In this document: in pieces, positions 4,717-11,277 of the stretch
How the letters are laid out: each line of letters starts with the position of its first letter
Position numbering within the stretch: position 1 is the stretch's first letter
Source: a virus
DNA length: 25,517 nucleotides
IMG/VR virus record: IMGVR_UViG_3300025128_005476
Coordinates: 1-25,517 of that record
Strand: one strand, 5' to 3'
The notes under the pieces: generated by a model
Database searches by the model: none
The model's input: the letters and a program-made list of their open reading frames with translations, nothing else
Told to the model about the DNA's origin: nothing
Position numbers and translations under genes: made by a program

Positions 4717-4731
4717 ATACCATACCATACC
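4717..4731. repeat. Three tandem ATACC pentamers
   Basis: ATACC x3 on the + strand (GGTAT x3 on the minus strand), followed by ATATGATATGG. It sits between the second and the first gene of the leftward operon, just outside the ribosome-binding site of the 55-residue protein. It could be an operator or chance. Confidence 0.4.
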
Positions 4732-4776
4732 AGCATTGATATGATATGGCATTAAGTTTTATTGTCTGTGTATTGT

Positions 4777-4977
4777 CTATTTAAGTACTTCCTTCAAGTC
4801 TGCACGAATAGCTTTTTTCGCCTCTTCTATTGAGTATCCATACTGCAATACATAGTATTCTACTAGTCTTACTAGTTTAGTCTTGGGATATATAAATTTC
4901 TGTACTACTAACTCCTTATTATTTAGATACCATCTATCGTTCTGGATTCTCTCGTGATCACTCTGGATTGTATTCAT
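4777..4977 (-). CDS. First gene of the leftward operon, 66 residues, unknown
   Basis: The product is charged and mostly helical (YLNNKELVVQKFIYPKTKLVRLVEYYV, then YSIEEAKKAIRADLKEVLK). The segment KTKLVRLVEYYVLQYGYSIEEAKKAIRADL suggests two helices joined by a turn, compatible with a small DNA- or protein-binding unit. No helix-turn-helix can be scored by eye with confidence. It is the promoter-proximal gene, with GGAGTAGAGAC before its ATG and a consensus-like promoter about 55-80 bases upstream, so it is probably among the first phage proteins made. An 80-base gap follows it. Confidence 0.7.
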   Translation of the reverse strand: MNTIQSDHERIQNDRWYLNNKELVVQKFIYPKTKLVRLVEYYVLQYGYSIEEAKKAIRADLKEVLK

Positions 4978-5029
4978 GTCTCTACTCCTCTATCTATATT
5001 ATTGTTGGCTACTCTGAGCCACATGACAA

Positions 5030-5058
5030 AGTCTACAGGAAGTCCTAGAATCTGTCAA
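5030..5058 (-). promoter_or_regulatory. Leftward sigma70-type promoter for the early operon
   Basis: On the minus strand TTGACA (5053-5058) is separated by exactly 17 bases from TAGACT (5030-5035). The -35 is perfect and the -10 matches at four of six positions. Transcription would start near 5023, giving a leader of about 45 bases before the ATG at 4977. That leader includes a GGCT/AGCC hairpin (5007-5020). Confidence 0.6.
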
Positions 5059-5144
5059 ATCAGGCACGAATCTGGGGTGTCTTGGTGTTTTGCTTAGGTT
5101 AAATGATAGGGGGGTTTTGGGTGGCAGTACCCCCACGATTGACG

Positions 5145-5173
5145 TTGACTCTCTTTAGTATATGTAATAAAAT
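5145..5173 (+). promoter_or_regulatory. Rightward sigma70-type promoter
   Basis: TTGACT (5145-5150), 17 bases, then TAAAAT (5168-5173). Both hexamers match consensus at five of six positions. A start near 5179-5181 would place the transcript at the beginning of a structured, apparently non-coding stretch. Confidence 0.65.
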
Positions 5174-5351
5174 ACTCAGGGTGAGTTTCCGAATAGGGAG
5201 CTTTTTATGCGAATCCACGCTACCCTGTTGAGGGGTATGCTTACAAGATAAGCAAGCGGGACTAACTGAAACCGGACTTAAAAGAGGATCGGTAGTAGGG
5301 AAAAGACTGAGATTACACCAGGATGATGTAATTAAAGTATGAGCGCAGAAC

Positions 5352-5367
5352 ATGTACATATGTACAT
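5352..5367. repeat. Two tandem palindromic octamers ATGTACAT
   Basis: ATGTACAT occurs twice in direct succession; each copy is its own reverse complement, so the 16 bases are also one palindrome. An alternating AT tract (to 5389) follows. It may be a protein-binding or melting site, or simply part of the leader RNA. Confidence 0.5.
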
Positions 5368-5389
5368 ATATATAATATATATATATATA

Positions 5390-5422
5390 AAGGAGAACTT
5401 ATGCTTAAAATAAGTTCTCCTT
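5390..5422. terminator. 12-bp hairpin, candidate (attenuating) terminator
   Basis: AAGGAGAACTTA (5390-5401) pairs perfectly with TAAGTTCTCCTT (5411-5422) around a 9-base loop. AT-rich sequence flanks both sides but there is no clean T-tract. The left arm contains AAGGAG with an ATG at 5401, so the stem would also hide a ribosome-binding site for an eight-codon frame. Confidence 0.55.
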
Positions 5423-5439
5423 ATTAATTAATATAAATA

Positions 5440-5472
5440 AAAAAAGAGTTGTTTTAGTGACAACTCTTTTTT
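5440..5472. terminator. Bidirectional Rho-independent terminator
   Basis: A 13-bp stem, AAAAAAGAGTTGT against ACAACTCTTTTTT, with a 7-base loop. The flanking A and T runs give a U-tract on either strand. It separates the rightward promoter at 5145-5173 from the terminase genes, so those genes need read-through, antitermination or another promoter. Confidence 0.8.
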
Positions 5473-5477
5473 ATTAT

Positions 5478-5548
5478 TCCCTTCCCCTCCCCCTTACTGT
5501 TGTAAGAAAGAAAAGAAAAACTAAGCAAAAGAAAAGAAAGAGGCGGTT
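5478..5548 (+). other. Pyrimidine-to-purine switch ahead of terS
   Basis: A pyrimidine-rich run (5478-5496) gives way after a CTTAC/GTAAG mini-hairpin (5493-5506) to an almost pure purine run (5504-5538, A and G with a few C/T) that ends in the AGAGG ribosome-binding site for TerS. I see no sigma70 promoter here. It might be a phage-specific promoter, a packaging signal or a translation enhancer. Confidence 0.35.
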
Positions 5549-6064
5549 ATGTCGAGAAGTAAGACACTTAGTGAAGCGCAGGAGAAGTTTGCGATGCTGG
5601 TAGGATTAGAGGGTAGGACGTATGCTGAAGCTGCTGTAATAGCGTATCCGCAGATGCAACCGAAGGCGCAGCTAAAGAATTCGTGGAACCTTGCGAATGT
5701 TCCTAAGGTGGCAGCCCGGATTGAAGTTTTGCGTAAACAGAAAGAGGAAGCTGAAACAAACGCTCGTGTCGCAATTATGGAACGGGTTGAGACTAAGAGG
5801 ATAATGGCGAAGATAGCTGATGTTGAGGAGCGTGAGGCTTTCTGGACAGAACTTATGCGTGATGGTGGTGAGAGAACCCGTGACAGGCTTGCTGCAAGTG
5901 AGCTTCTCGGTAAGAGACAGAGAGACTTTGTTCAGCAGGTTGAGTCACAGACCTTAACTGCTACTGTGGATCTTTCACAGTTTTCATTGCAGGATCTGAA
6001 GGATATACTTGCTGTAGTCAAAGAGAGAAGGATGTTAGCTGATGGAACAAGTACTACTGAGTGA
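5549..6064 (+). CDS. terS: Terminase small subunit
   Basis: This 171-residue protein lies directly upstream of the large terminase. Its N-terminus (LSEAQEKFAMLVGLEGRTYAEAA, then AYPQMQPKAQ and NVPKVAARIEVLRKQ) follows the pattern of the Terminase_2 small-subunit family: a 'Q-x-x-F-A' helix, a 'eAa..Ayp' helix and a 'np.V..ri..l' helix. The rest is a charged coiled coil (residues about 62-130) and a short C-terminal segment, as expected for an oligomeric ring that recognises the packaging site and feeds DNA to TerL. GAGG precedes the ATG by 8 bases. Its last 23 bases overlap the TerL start. The position-based identification is strong; the family match is by eye. Confidence 0.8.
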   Translation: MSRSKTLSEAQEKFAMLVGLEGRTYAEAAVIAYPQMQPKAQLKNSWNLANVPKVAARIEVLRKQKEEAETNARVAIMERVETKRIMAKIADVEEREAFWTELMRDGGERTRDRLAASELLGKRQRDFVQQVESQTLTATVDLSQFSLQDLKDILAVVKERRMLADGTSTTE

Positions 6065-7517
6065 AAACGCTCTTGAACGTGAAATACTCGGAAGGGATCT
6101 TATTTCCTTTCTTGATTATGTCCGTATCCCTGACCCTCCCCCTTTCGGTAACGGCACAGCCGTATTTGAACCCTGGCAGCATATTATCAGACTCCATGAA
6201 GCAGTAGAGGATGTTGCGGCAGGCGGTACTCTGCCTCACCTTAAAGCAAGAAAACTTGGAGTTACTTCCTACTTCGAGGCACGATTCGTGTGGATGGGTA
6301 TATTCAGACATGGTGCTTTCCTGCCTGTTATATCTCAGGGTGAAGTGGAAGCTAAGAAGGTGATAGCAGATTGCAGATTTATATGGGATCACTTACCCGA
6401 ACACCTTAAACCGGAACTGACTGTCGATAACGCAACTACCCTTACTTTCGACGGGGGTGGTACTATTCAGGCTTTTCCCGCAACCAGTAAGGCTGGTCGT
6501 TCATACACAGGTACTGAAATCCTGGTTGACGAGGCTGACTTTCACTCGGAGTTTGAATCATCATATAACGCTCTACTACCGCTGATTCAGGACTCAGGCG
6601 GTAAGATGTTCGTTGTTTCTACCGCTAACCCTGATGTTCTTGATTCACCTTTCAGACAACTGTATCAGAACTCACATAACAAACTGTTCTTAGGCTACTT
6701 CGAAAGACCGAATAGAACAGAACGTACATACCTACAGGCACTTGAACTTGCGTCTGATGTCGCAAGGTTCGAGAAGGAAAACCCTAAGAATGAACACGAA
6801 GCCCTCGCTCCACCAAGAACAAGAGCCTTCTTTGATGTGGATTCACTGGAAGCTATGGGCGAGGATGTGATAGAACCTAAAGAAAATATCAGAGGACTCG
6901 TGTCAGTATGGCGTAATCCGGTTACAGCAGGAAGATATATCATCGGTGCAGATACAGCATGGGGCAGAACAGGAAGCTATAACTGCGCAACTGTTCTCGA
7001 CTGGCAGACAGGTAACCAGGTCGCTGAACTGCACGGAAGACTACACCCTGATGAGATGGCTCAGGAAATAATATACCTGCATCAGATGTATAATCACGCC
7101 TACCTCGGACTTGAACGGGCTGGAGAAGGTCTGGAACGTGACGGAGACTCCGTTGTTGTTGTCGATAAGGTGGCAGAGATGCTACAGGAATGTTCGTGCA
7201 GAAACAGACTGTACTACCACGATAGGAATACAGGTACTCCTACCACACCGGGATGGCAGACAGACGGCAAGACCAGACCAGTCATGCTTGCAGAGTTCGC
7301 AGAGGCTATACGAAACAGACTCATTGTGATACGATGTCGCGAAGGCATAGGGGAAATGCTCAGTTTCATTCGGAACGAGCAGGGTAGACCACAGGCAGCC
7401 AAGGGAGCGTATGATGACAGGGTTATGGCATACGCACTGGCATGGCAAATGCGTAAGTTCGCCAGCTTTACTTCATCATCAGCAACAAGAAAAGTATTCG
7501 TGCCTACATCGTTTTAG
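6042..7517 (+). CDS. terL: Terminase large subunit (packaging ATPase and nuclease)
   Basis: TerL pumps DNA into the empty head and cuts the concatemer. The ATPase half shows an adenine-binding motif (FEPWQ, residues 42-46), a Walker A-like KARKLGVTS (68-76, variant as usual in terminases), Walker B ILVDEADF (160-167, with D163-E164) and the coupling motif VVSTAN (191-196). The RNase H-like nuclease half shows GADTAWG (D304), LERAGEG (E358) and GAYDDRVMAYALA (D458/D459), the expected three acidic clusters. At 491 residues it has normal length. It overlaps terS by 23 bases; AGAAGG within terS is the likely ribosome-binding site. Confidence 0.93.
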   Translation: MEQVLLSENALEREILGRDLISFLDYVRIPDPPPFGNGTAVFEPWQHIIRLHEAVEDVAAGGTLPHLKARKLGVTSYFEARFVWMGIFRHGAFLPVISQGEVEAKKVIADCRFIWDHLPEHLKPELTVDNATTLTFDGGGTIQAFPATSKAGRSYTGTEILVDEADFHSEFESSYNALLPLIQDSGGKMFVVSTANPDVLDSPFRQLYQNSHNKLFLGYFERPNRTERTYLQALELASDVARFEKENPKNEHEALAPPRTRAFFDVDSLEAMGEDVIEPKENIRGLVSVWRNPVTAGRYIIGADTAWGRTGSYNCATVLDWQTGNQVAELHGRLHPDEMAQEIIYLHQMYNHAYLGLERAGEGLERDGDSVVVVDKVAEMLQECSCRNRLYYHDRNTGTPTTPGWQTDGKTRPVMLAEFAEAIRNRLIVIRCREGIGEMLSFIRNEQGRPQAAKGAYDDRVMAYALAWQMRKFASFTSSSATRKVFVPTSF

Positions 7518-7529
7518 GAGAAACATGAT

Positions 7530-9428
7530 ATGCCGATAGATCCAACACAGAAACCGGACGAACAGATATTTAACGACTACTCAGAACATATGGAAGATGT
7601 CTGGAAGGAAGCACTCGAAGACATGAAGGTGCTTTCATCTCACTATACTCAGACTGCTAACATATGGGCAGACTACTACGCAAGAAATCCCGATGTACCC
7701 CGCACAAGACCTAACTATCACTCAGGTATAGAGGTCGCTTTAATAGATCAGGCAGTTGATTCTCACCTTGCTTTCGAGCCAAGGTTCGTCAGAAACCCTG
7801 TTGGAGCAAGTCAGCAGTCAAAAGACAGGGCTAACAGACTCGAAAAAGGACTCAACGTAGTCTTTCAGGATGCTTTTACAGCCGCTCCTAACTTCGCAAC
7901 CAAAGAGAATGGCAAGCAACTCGTACTCCATAACTATACACAGCTTGGTGTACTGCTGGATCACGATGCTTTACAGAAACCTGTAAGAAAAAGAGGCGAA
8001 GATAAAGAGGATTTCGAGTGGAGAGAGTGGGAATACATGTCACGGAAGAATACATGGAACCCATTCAGACTTGTAGTCCCAGCTCCCGGTGAAGTTCTAA
8101 TGAATCCCTTGGAGAAAACCCCAGGGATTGCTATATGGCGAAGGAAAATGAAGGCTTTCGACCTCGAAGGTCACTGTACTACCAAGGATATGCAGATAAA
8201 AACCCGTAACCGGATTTATAAAAAGGATAATAAGACAGGTTACTCAACACAATTCAACATGAGTACCTACGATGCCTACGATGACGTGGAAATAGAGGAG
8301 TGGTGGACTGCAAGATGGCACGCAATGAAGCTGAAAGACGGCGAAATGCTATATGTGGAACCCAACGGATGGGGTATTCAGCCTTTCGCTCACGCTTTCG
8401 GCGGTTCTGCTATTACTCCCGCAGGTGAAGACTTTAATGTTAAATGGTGGGTACGACAGGCATTGCTGTACAGGGCATTACCTACACTTACTATGCACAA
8501 TCAGGCTACAGCAGGTCATCACGCTATGCTTATGAGAGCATCATGGGCAAGAATGGGATACAGACACGACTCTGCCGAAGGAGCAGAGCAACTAACCGGT
8601 CAGTTACTACAGGGGGAGGAAGCAGACTGGTGGATTGAAAAGGTTCCACAGCTTCCTGGTCAGTCATTCCAGCATAAAGCAGAACTGGAAAGTAACATAG
8701 AGCGTACTACTTATTCACGAATGGTAGCAGGATTCCAGGCTCCGAATGTGGATACCGCAACAAGCATGGTTATTCTTTCCGAAAACAGTCACAGGACATT
8801 CAGGTCTAATGTACAGGAACTTGAACAGTTATATTCTATCGCAGGTTCTAATATTCTTAAACTTCTCTATCGTATGAACGGGGAATACGGCGATGAGTAT
8901 GCCGAAATAGGGATAGGTGAAAACAAACTTAGTGTTCGTGATATAGAAAACAGCTTCTATGTTGAGGCTAAGTTCGAGCAGATTGACGCTGTGGTTGCAC
9001 AACAGGAAGCACAGATGGCTATGTCTGAACTCGATAAAGGTCTTATTGATAAACAAACATACTATAAGGTTCGCAGGTATGAAGATCCAACTACTATTCA
9101 GAAGGGTATTCTCAAAGATGCTATCTATCAGGACCCTGCTATTATCGAGCAGGGCGTAATTAACGCACTGAGAGAAGAAGGCTTTGGGGAAATGGCAGAT
9201 CGAAGACAGGCAGAGCTTAATGCTCAGAACCTTGAAAGGTCAACTGGTATGCCGGAACAAGCAGGCATGACAGATCAGGGTGGTAGACCACCAAACCCAA
9301 TGGAGCCAACAAGACCTAACGGCAATCCTGTACAGGGTCCTGGTATGCGACCTATGAGAAGGTCATTGCCGGGTGGAATGGGTCCAGCCATGACTCAGGC
9401 AGTACGTCAGGGAGGAGATCAGTTGTAA
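7530..9428 (+). CDS. Portal protein
   Basis: This 632-residue protein follows TerL and has the size and composition of phage portals, the dodecameric ring at the head vertex through which DNA passes. The N-terminal region (DYSEHMEDVWKEALEDMKVL) is helical, followed by mixed strands. A helical stem-like region lies around residues 390-450. The C-terminal about 70 residues are rich in Pro, Gly, Met and Gln (MPEQAGMTDQGGRPPNPMEP) and are probably disordered. AGGAGAAAC is the ribosome-binding site; an ATG five bases earlier is out of frame and stops at once. Its stop overlaps the next start. The call rests on gene order and architecture rather than a signature motif. Confidence 0.82.
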   Translation: MPIDPTQKPDEQIFNDYSEHMEDVWKEALEDMKVLSSHYTQTANIWADYYARNPDVPRTRPNYHSGIEVALIDQAVDSHLAFEPRFVRNPVGASQQSKDRANRLEKGLNVVFQDAFTAAPNFATKENGKQLVLHNYTQLGVLLDHDALQKPVRKRGEDKEDFEWREWEYMSRKNTWNPFRLVVPAPGEVLMNPLEKTPGIAIWRRKMKAFDLEGHCTTKDMQIKTRNRIYKKDNKTGYSTQFNMSTYDAYDDVEIEEWWTARWHAMKLKDGEMLYVEPNGWGIQPFAHAFGGSAITPAGEDFNVKWWVRQALLYRALPTLTMHNQATAGHHAMLMRASWARMGYRHDSAEGAEQLTGQLLQGEEADWWIEKVPQLPGQSFQHKAELESNIERTTYSRMVAGFQAPNVDTATSMVILSENSHRTFRSNVQELEQLYSIAGSNILKLLYRMNGEYGDEYAEIGIGENKLSVRDIENSFYVEAKFEQIDAVVAQQEAQMAMSELDKGLIDKQTYYKVRRYEDPTTIQKGILKDAIYQDPAIIEQGVINALREEGFGEMADRRQAELNAQNLERSTGMPEQAGMTDQGGRPPNPMEPTRPNGNPVQGPGMRPMRRSLPGGMGPAMTQAVRQGGDQL

Positions 9429-9658
9429 TGACAGATACAGGTAATTTACTATTTGATGTTTCTACTGAAGTAGGAGAAGAAATATTCAGGGCTAAGAAAG
9501 AAGCCATGAAAGCAAAGCCTATTGAGTTCGGTAAAAGGTCTGCATCCGCAGCAGAATGGAGATCAGCCATAAGAGAGAATCCTAGTTTCAAAGAAGCAGA
9601 ACTCGCACGGCTTGGCACAAAAGGATTTCTTGCTCAGTGGAGAGGTAATCAGAAATGA
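9428..9658 (+). CDS. Small head-region protein, 76 residues
   Basis: The gene overlaps the portal stop (TAATG) and the next gene start, so it is translationally coupled on both sides. The product is helical and basic in the middle (VGEEIFRAKKEAMKAKPIEFGKRS) and has a C-terminal unit (EWRSAIRENPSFKEAELARLGTKGFLAQW) that could be two helices. It is not recognised. Position just after the portal suggests a packaging, head-completion or chaperone role, but this is inference. Confidence 0.72.
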   Translation: MTDTGNLLFDVSTEVGEEIFRAKKEAMKAKPIEFGKRSASAAEWRSAIRENPSFKEAELARLGTKGFLAQWRGNQK

Positions 9659-11277
9659 AAATAAGGGATGCAATAAGACTCTATGAAAATGAAGGATTGA
9701 TTGTTCAGCCTGTTGTTTTGGATCCAGACAGTCAGGAATGGATTGAGTATGATGAAGATGATTTTAGTGAGGATTTTATGGGCATAGCCAATCCTGAAGA
9801 CATTCACTATAATATTTATATTGAGGGTATGGTTGATGAGGATGGCAATATAGTACCGGAGTTACAAAACGCTCGACCATTAACCGATATACAGATTGTA
9901 CAGAAGGCTGCTGTAGAGACTAATCCTTGGTGGTCACGCCATTCCTCACAGTTTCCTGTAAGCAGAAACGCACGAGGCGAGGTAGAGGCTGACACAAGAC
10001 TGGCACTAACTATGGCTAGTTCTGGGTTATTTCAAGAAAAGGTTTTTGATAATAAAAAAGAAGCAGATGATCTTCGAGATCAGCTTAACGAGGAACAGTT
10101 AGAACGAAGCCGCGGTGGATACGAGTTTGGTGAGGTAGAAGCAGCGGATGAGTTCGTAGGAGAGCCTGGTGTTACATGGGTAACAAAACCACAAGTTGGA
10201 GGAACATACATTGTTGCTCCATTAGAGGAAGAAGATACCACCAGAGTTCCTGAACTTGCCGCAACACAGGAAAACATTCCGGCAGCACAACAACAAGCAG
10301 CAATGTTAACCAACGCAACAGGAGTTCCCCATGAGTTTCATGAGGAAGATGGTCAGTGGGAGTTTAGACCTATAGAGGCAGAGGCAGAGGCAGAGGGATA
10401 TAGTTACGAAGAGGCTCTAAGAGATGCACCTCCTGGTTTTCAGCCCAAGCCAACTAACGATCCTAACCAATGGATATTTGAGAGGGTTCCTGTACGGGAT
10501 ATAGATGAACAGATAGCACAGCTATTATCAGAAGGAAGGTTTGACGAGGCTGCCAAGCTAGACCAGATACGGGATCAGCTTAATGAAGAAAGATTAACTC
10601 CTGAACGGGCGGCAGAGATGCTTGTTGGTATTTCGTATAGCCCTTCTGACTTTAAAGACATGATGGATGCCATACTGGGAAATGATACTCAAATGGATAC
10701 AAGAGTTGATATTGGAGAATTACAGGAACAGGCATCTGCTATGCTAAGAGGTGAGGTTCCGGCGGCTCAGACAGTATCTCAAATGCCTGCATTTGAACCA
10801 CCCCCAGTATTTCCTGTACCTACACCATTTGATGATAGGGCAGTTGACTTAGATAAAATGTATGTTGAACAGGCAGGTAATATTCCTTATATCGAAAATA
10901 TGTTATTTCAACAAGGGGAACAAGATGCGTTAATGGAAGAAGGACTGGCTCCAGAAGTAGTAAGCGCACCTCCAGAGCAAGCAGAACCAATATTTACTCC
11001 TCCTGAGCCTAATCAGGTGCTATCTCGTGATATAGCAGCGATTGGGGCTAATGCAGCAGCGTCAGCAGAGCAAGCTGCTATTCAAAGAGCAACGCAAGAT
11101 TCAGAAATAAGAAGAATACAGAATACACCTTTTACATCTACAGCAGAAAAACTCAAGGCAATGGAAGAAGTAATGGGTCCTAGGGCAGCATTATATATGC
11201 GCAACCAAAGGTTATTGCAACCACAGCAACAGCAGTTATTTGAAGCACGCAGACCAACTACAAGAAGGTATGTATAA
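9655..11277 (+). CDS. Acidic modular virion-type protein, 540 residues
   Basis: This protein is acidic and rich in Gln, Glu and Ala. It contains what look like three short beta modules of the type 'PxGxx…Wxxxxx': around residues 168-190 (GVTWVTKPQVGGTYIVAP), 220-240 (GVPHEFHEEDGQWEFRP) and 258-280 (PPGFQPKPTNDPNQWIFERV). A helical phrase is repeated too: LRDQLNEEQL near residue 139 and IRDQLNEERL near 304. The C-terminus is Ala/Gln/Pro-rich. Composition and position between portal and the giant internal-type protein suggest a virion interior or ejection protein. The ATG overlaps the preceding stop. I cannot assign a family; a scaffold role is less likely because a better scaffold candidate precedes the coat gene. 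Confidence 0.65.
   Translation: MKIRDAIRLYENEGLIVQPVVLDPDSQEWIEYDEDDFSEDFMGIANPEDIHYNIYIEGMVDEDGNIVPELQNARPLTDIQIVQKAAVETNPWWSRHSSQFPVSRNARGEVEADTRLALTMASSGLFQEKVFDNKKEADDLRDQLNEEQLERSRGGYEFGEVEAADEFVGEPGVTWVTKPQVGGTYIVAPLEEEDTTRVPELAATQENIPAAQQQAAMLTNATGVPHEFHEEDGQWEFRPIEAEAEAEGYSYEEALRDAPPGFQPKPTNDPNQWIFERVPVRDIDEQIAQLLSEGRFDEAAKLDQIRDQLNEERLTPERAAEMLVGISYSPSDFKDMMDAILGNDTQMDTRVDIGELQEQASAMLRGEVPAAQTVSQMPAFEPPPVFPVPTPFDDRAVDLDKMYVEQAGNIPYIENMLFQQGEQDALMEEGLAPEVVSAPPEQAEPIFTPPEPNQVLSRDIAAIGANAAASAEQAAIQRATQDSEIRRIQNTPFTSTAEKLKAMEEVMGPRAALYMRNQRLLQPQQQQLFEARRPTTRRYV

Larger units (their letters stand above)
5180..5430 (+). ncRNA. Candidate structured leader or small RNA
   Basis: No convincing gene covers 5180-5389, and several complementary segments can pair. 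These are GGGT/ACCC (5179-5182 with 5222-5225), TTCC/GGGA (5187-5190 with 5196-5199), TGCTTA/TAAGCA (5238-5243 with 5249-5254), ACCG/CGGT (5271-5274 with 5290-5293) and ATTACA/TGTAAT (5312-5317 with 5327-5332). The region begins at the predicted start of a good promoter and ends in a 12-bp hairpin and then a strong terminator just before the terminase genes. A stand-alone small RNA or an antitermination leader both fit. I compared it by eye with group I introns, tmRNA and RNase P and saw none of their core motifs. A 14-codon frame (5207-5251) after GGGAG could be a leader peptide. Confidence 0.45.

Noticed and set aside
5207-5251. 14-codon + strand frame after GGGAG in the leader region
   Set aside because: A leader peptide is possible, but the frame is too short to support as a gene; mentioned only in the RNA entry.
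5099-5359. Minus-strand open frame of 86 codons across the divergent control region
   Set aside because: It has no good ribosome-binding site, a Cys/Ser/Leu/Pro-rich composition unlike the neighbours, and covers the rightward promoter and the structured region. Probably a chance frame.
5180-5430. Group I intron, tmRNA or RNase P RNA
   Set aside because: No conserved core motifs of these RNAs were seen by eye, and there is no interrupted gene or tRNA-like end. A covariance-model search would decide.
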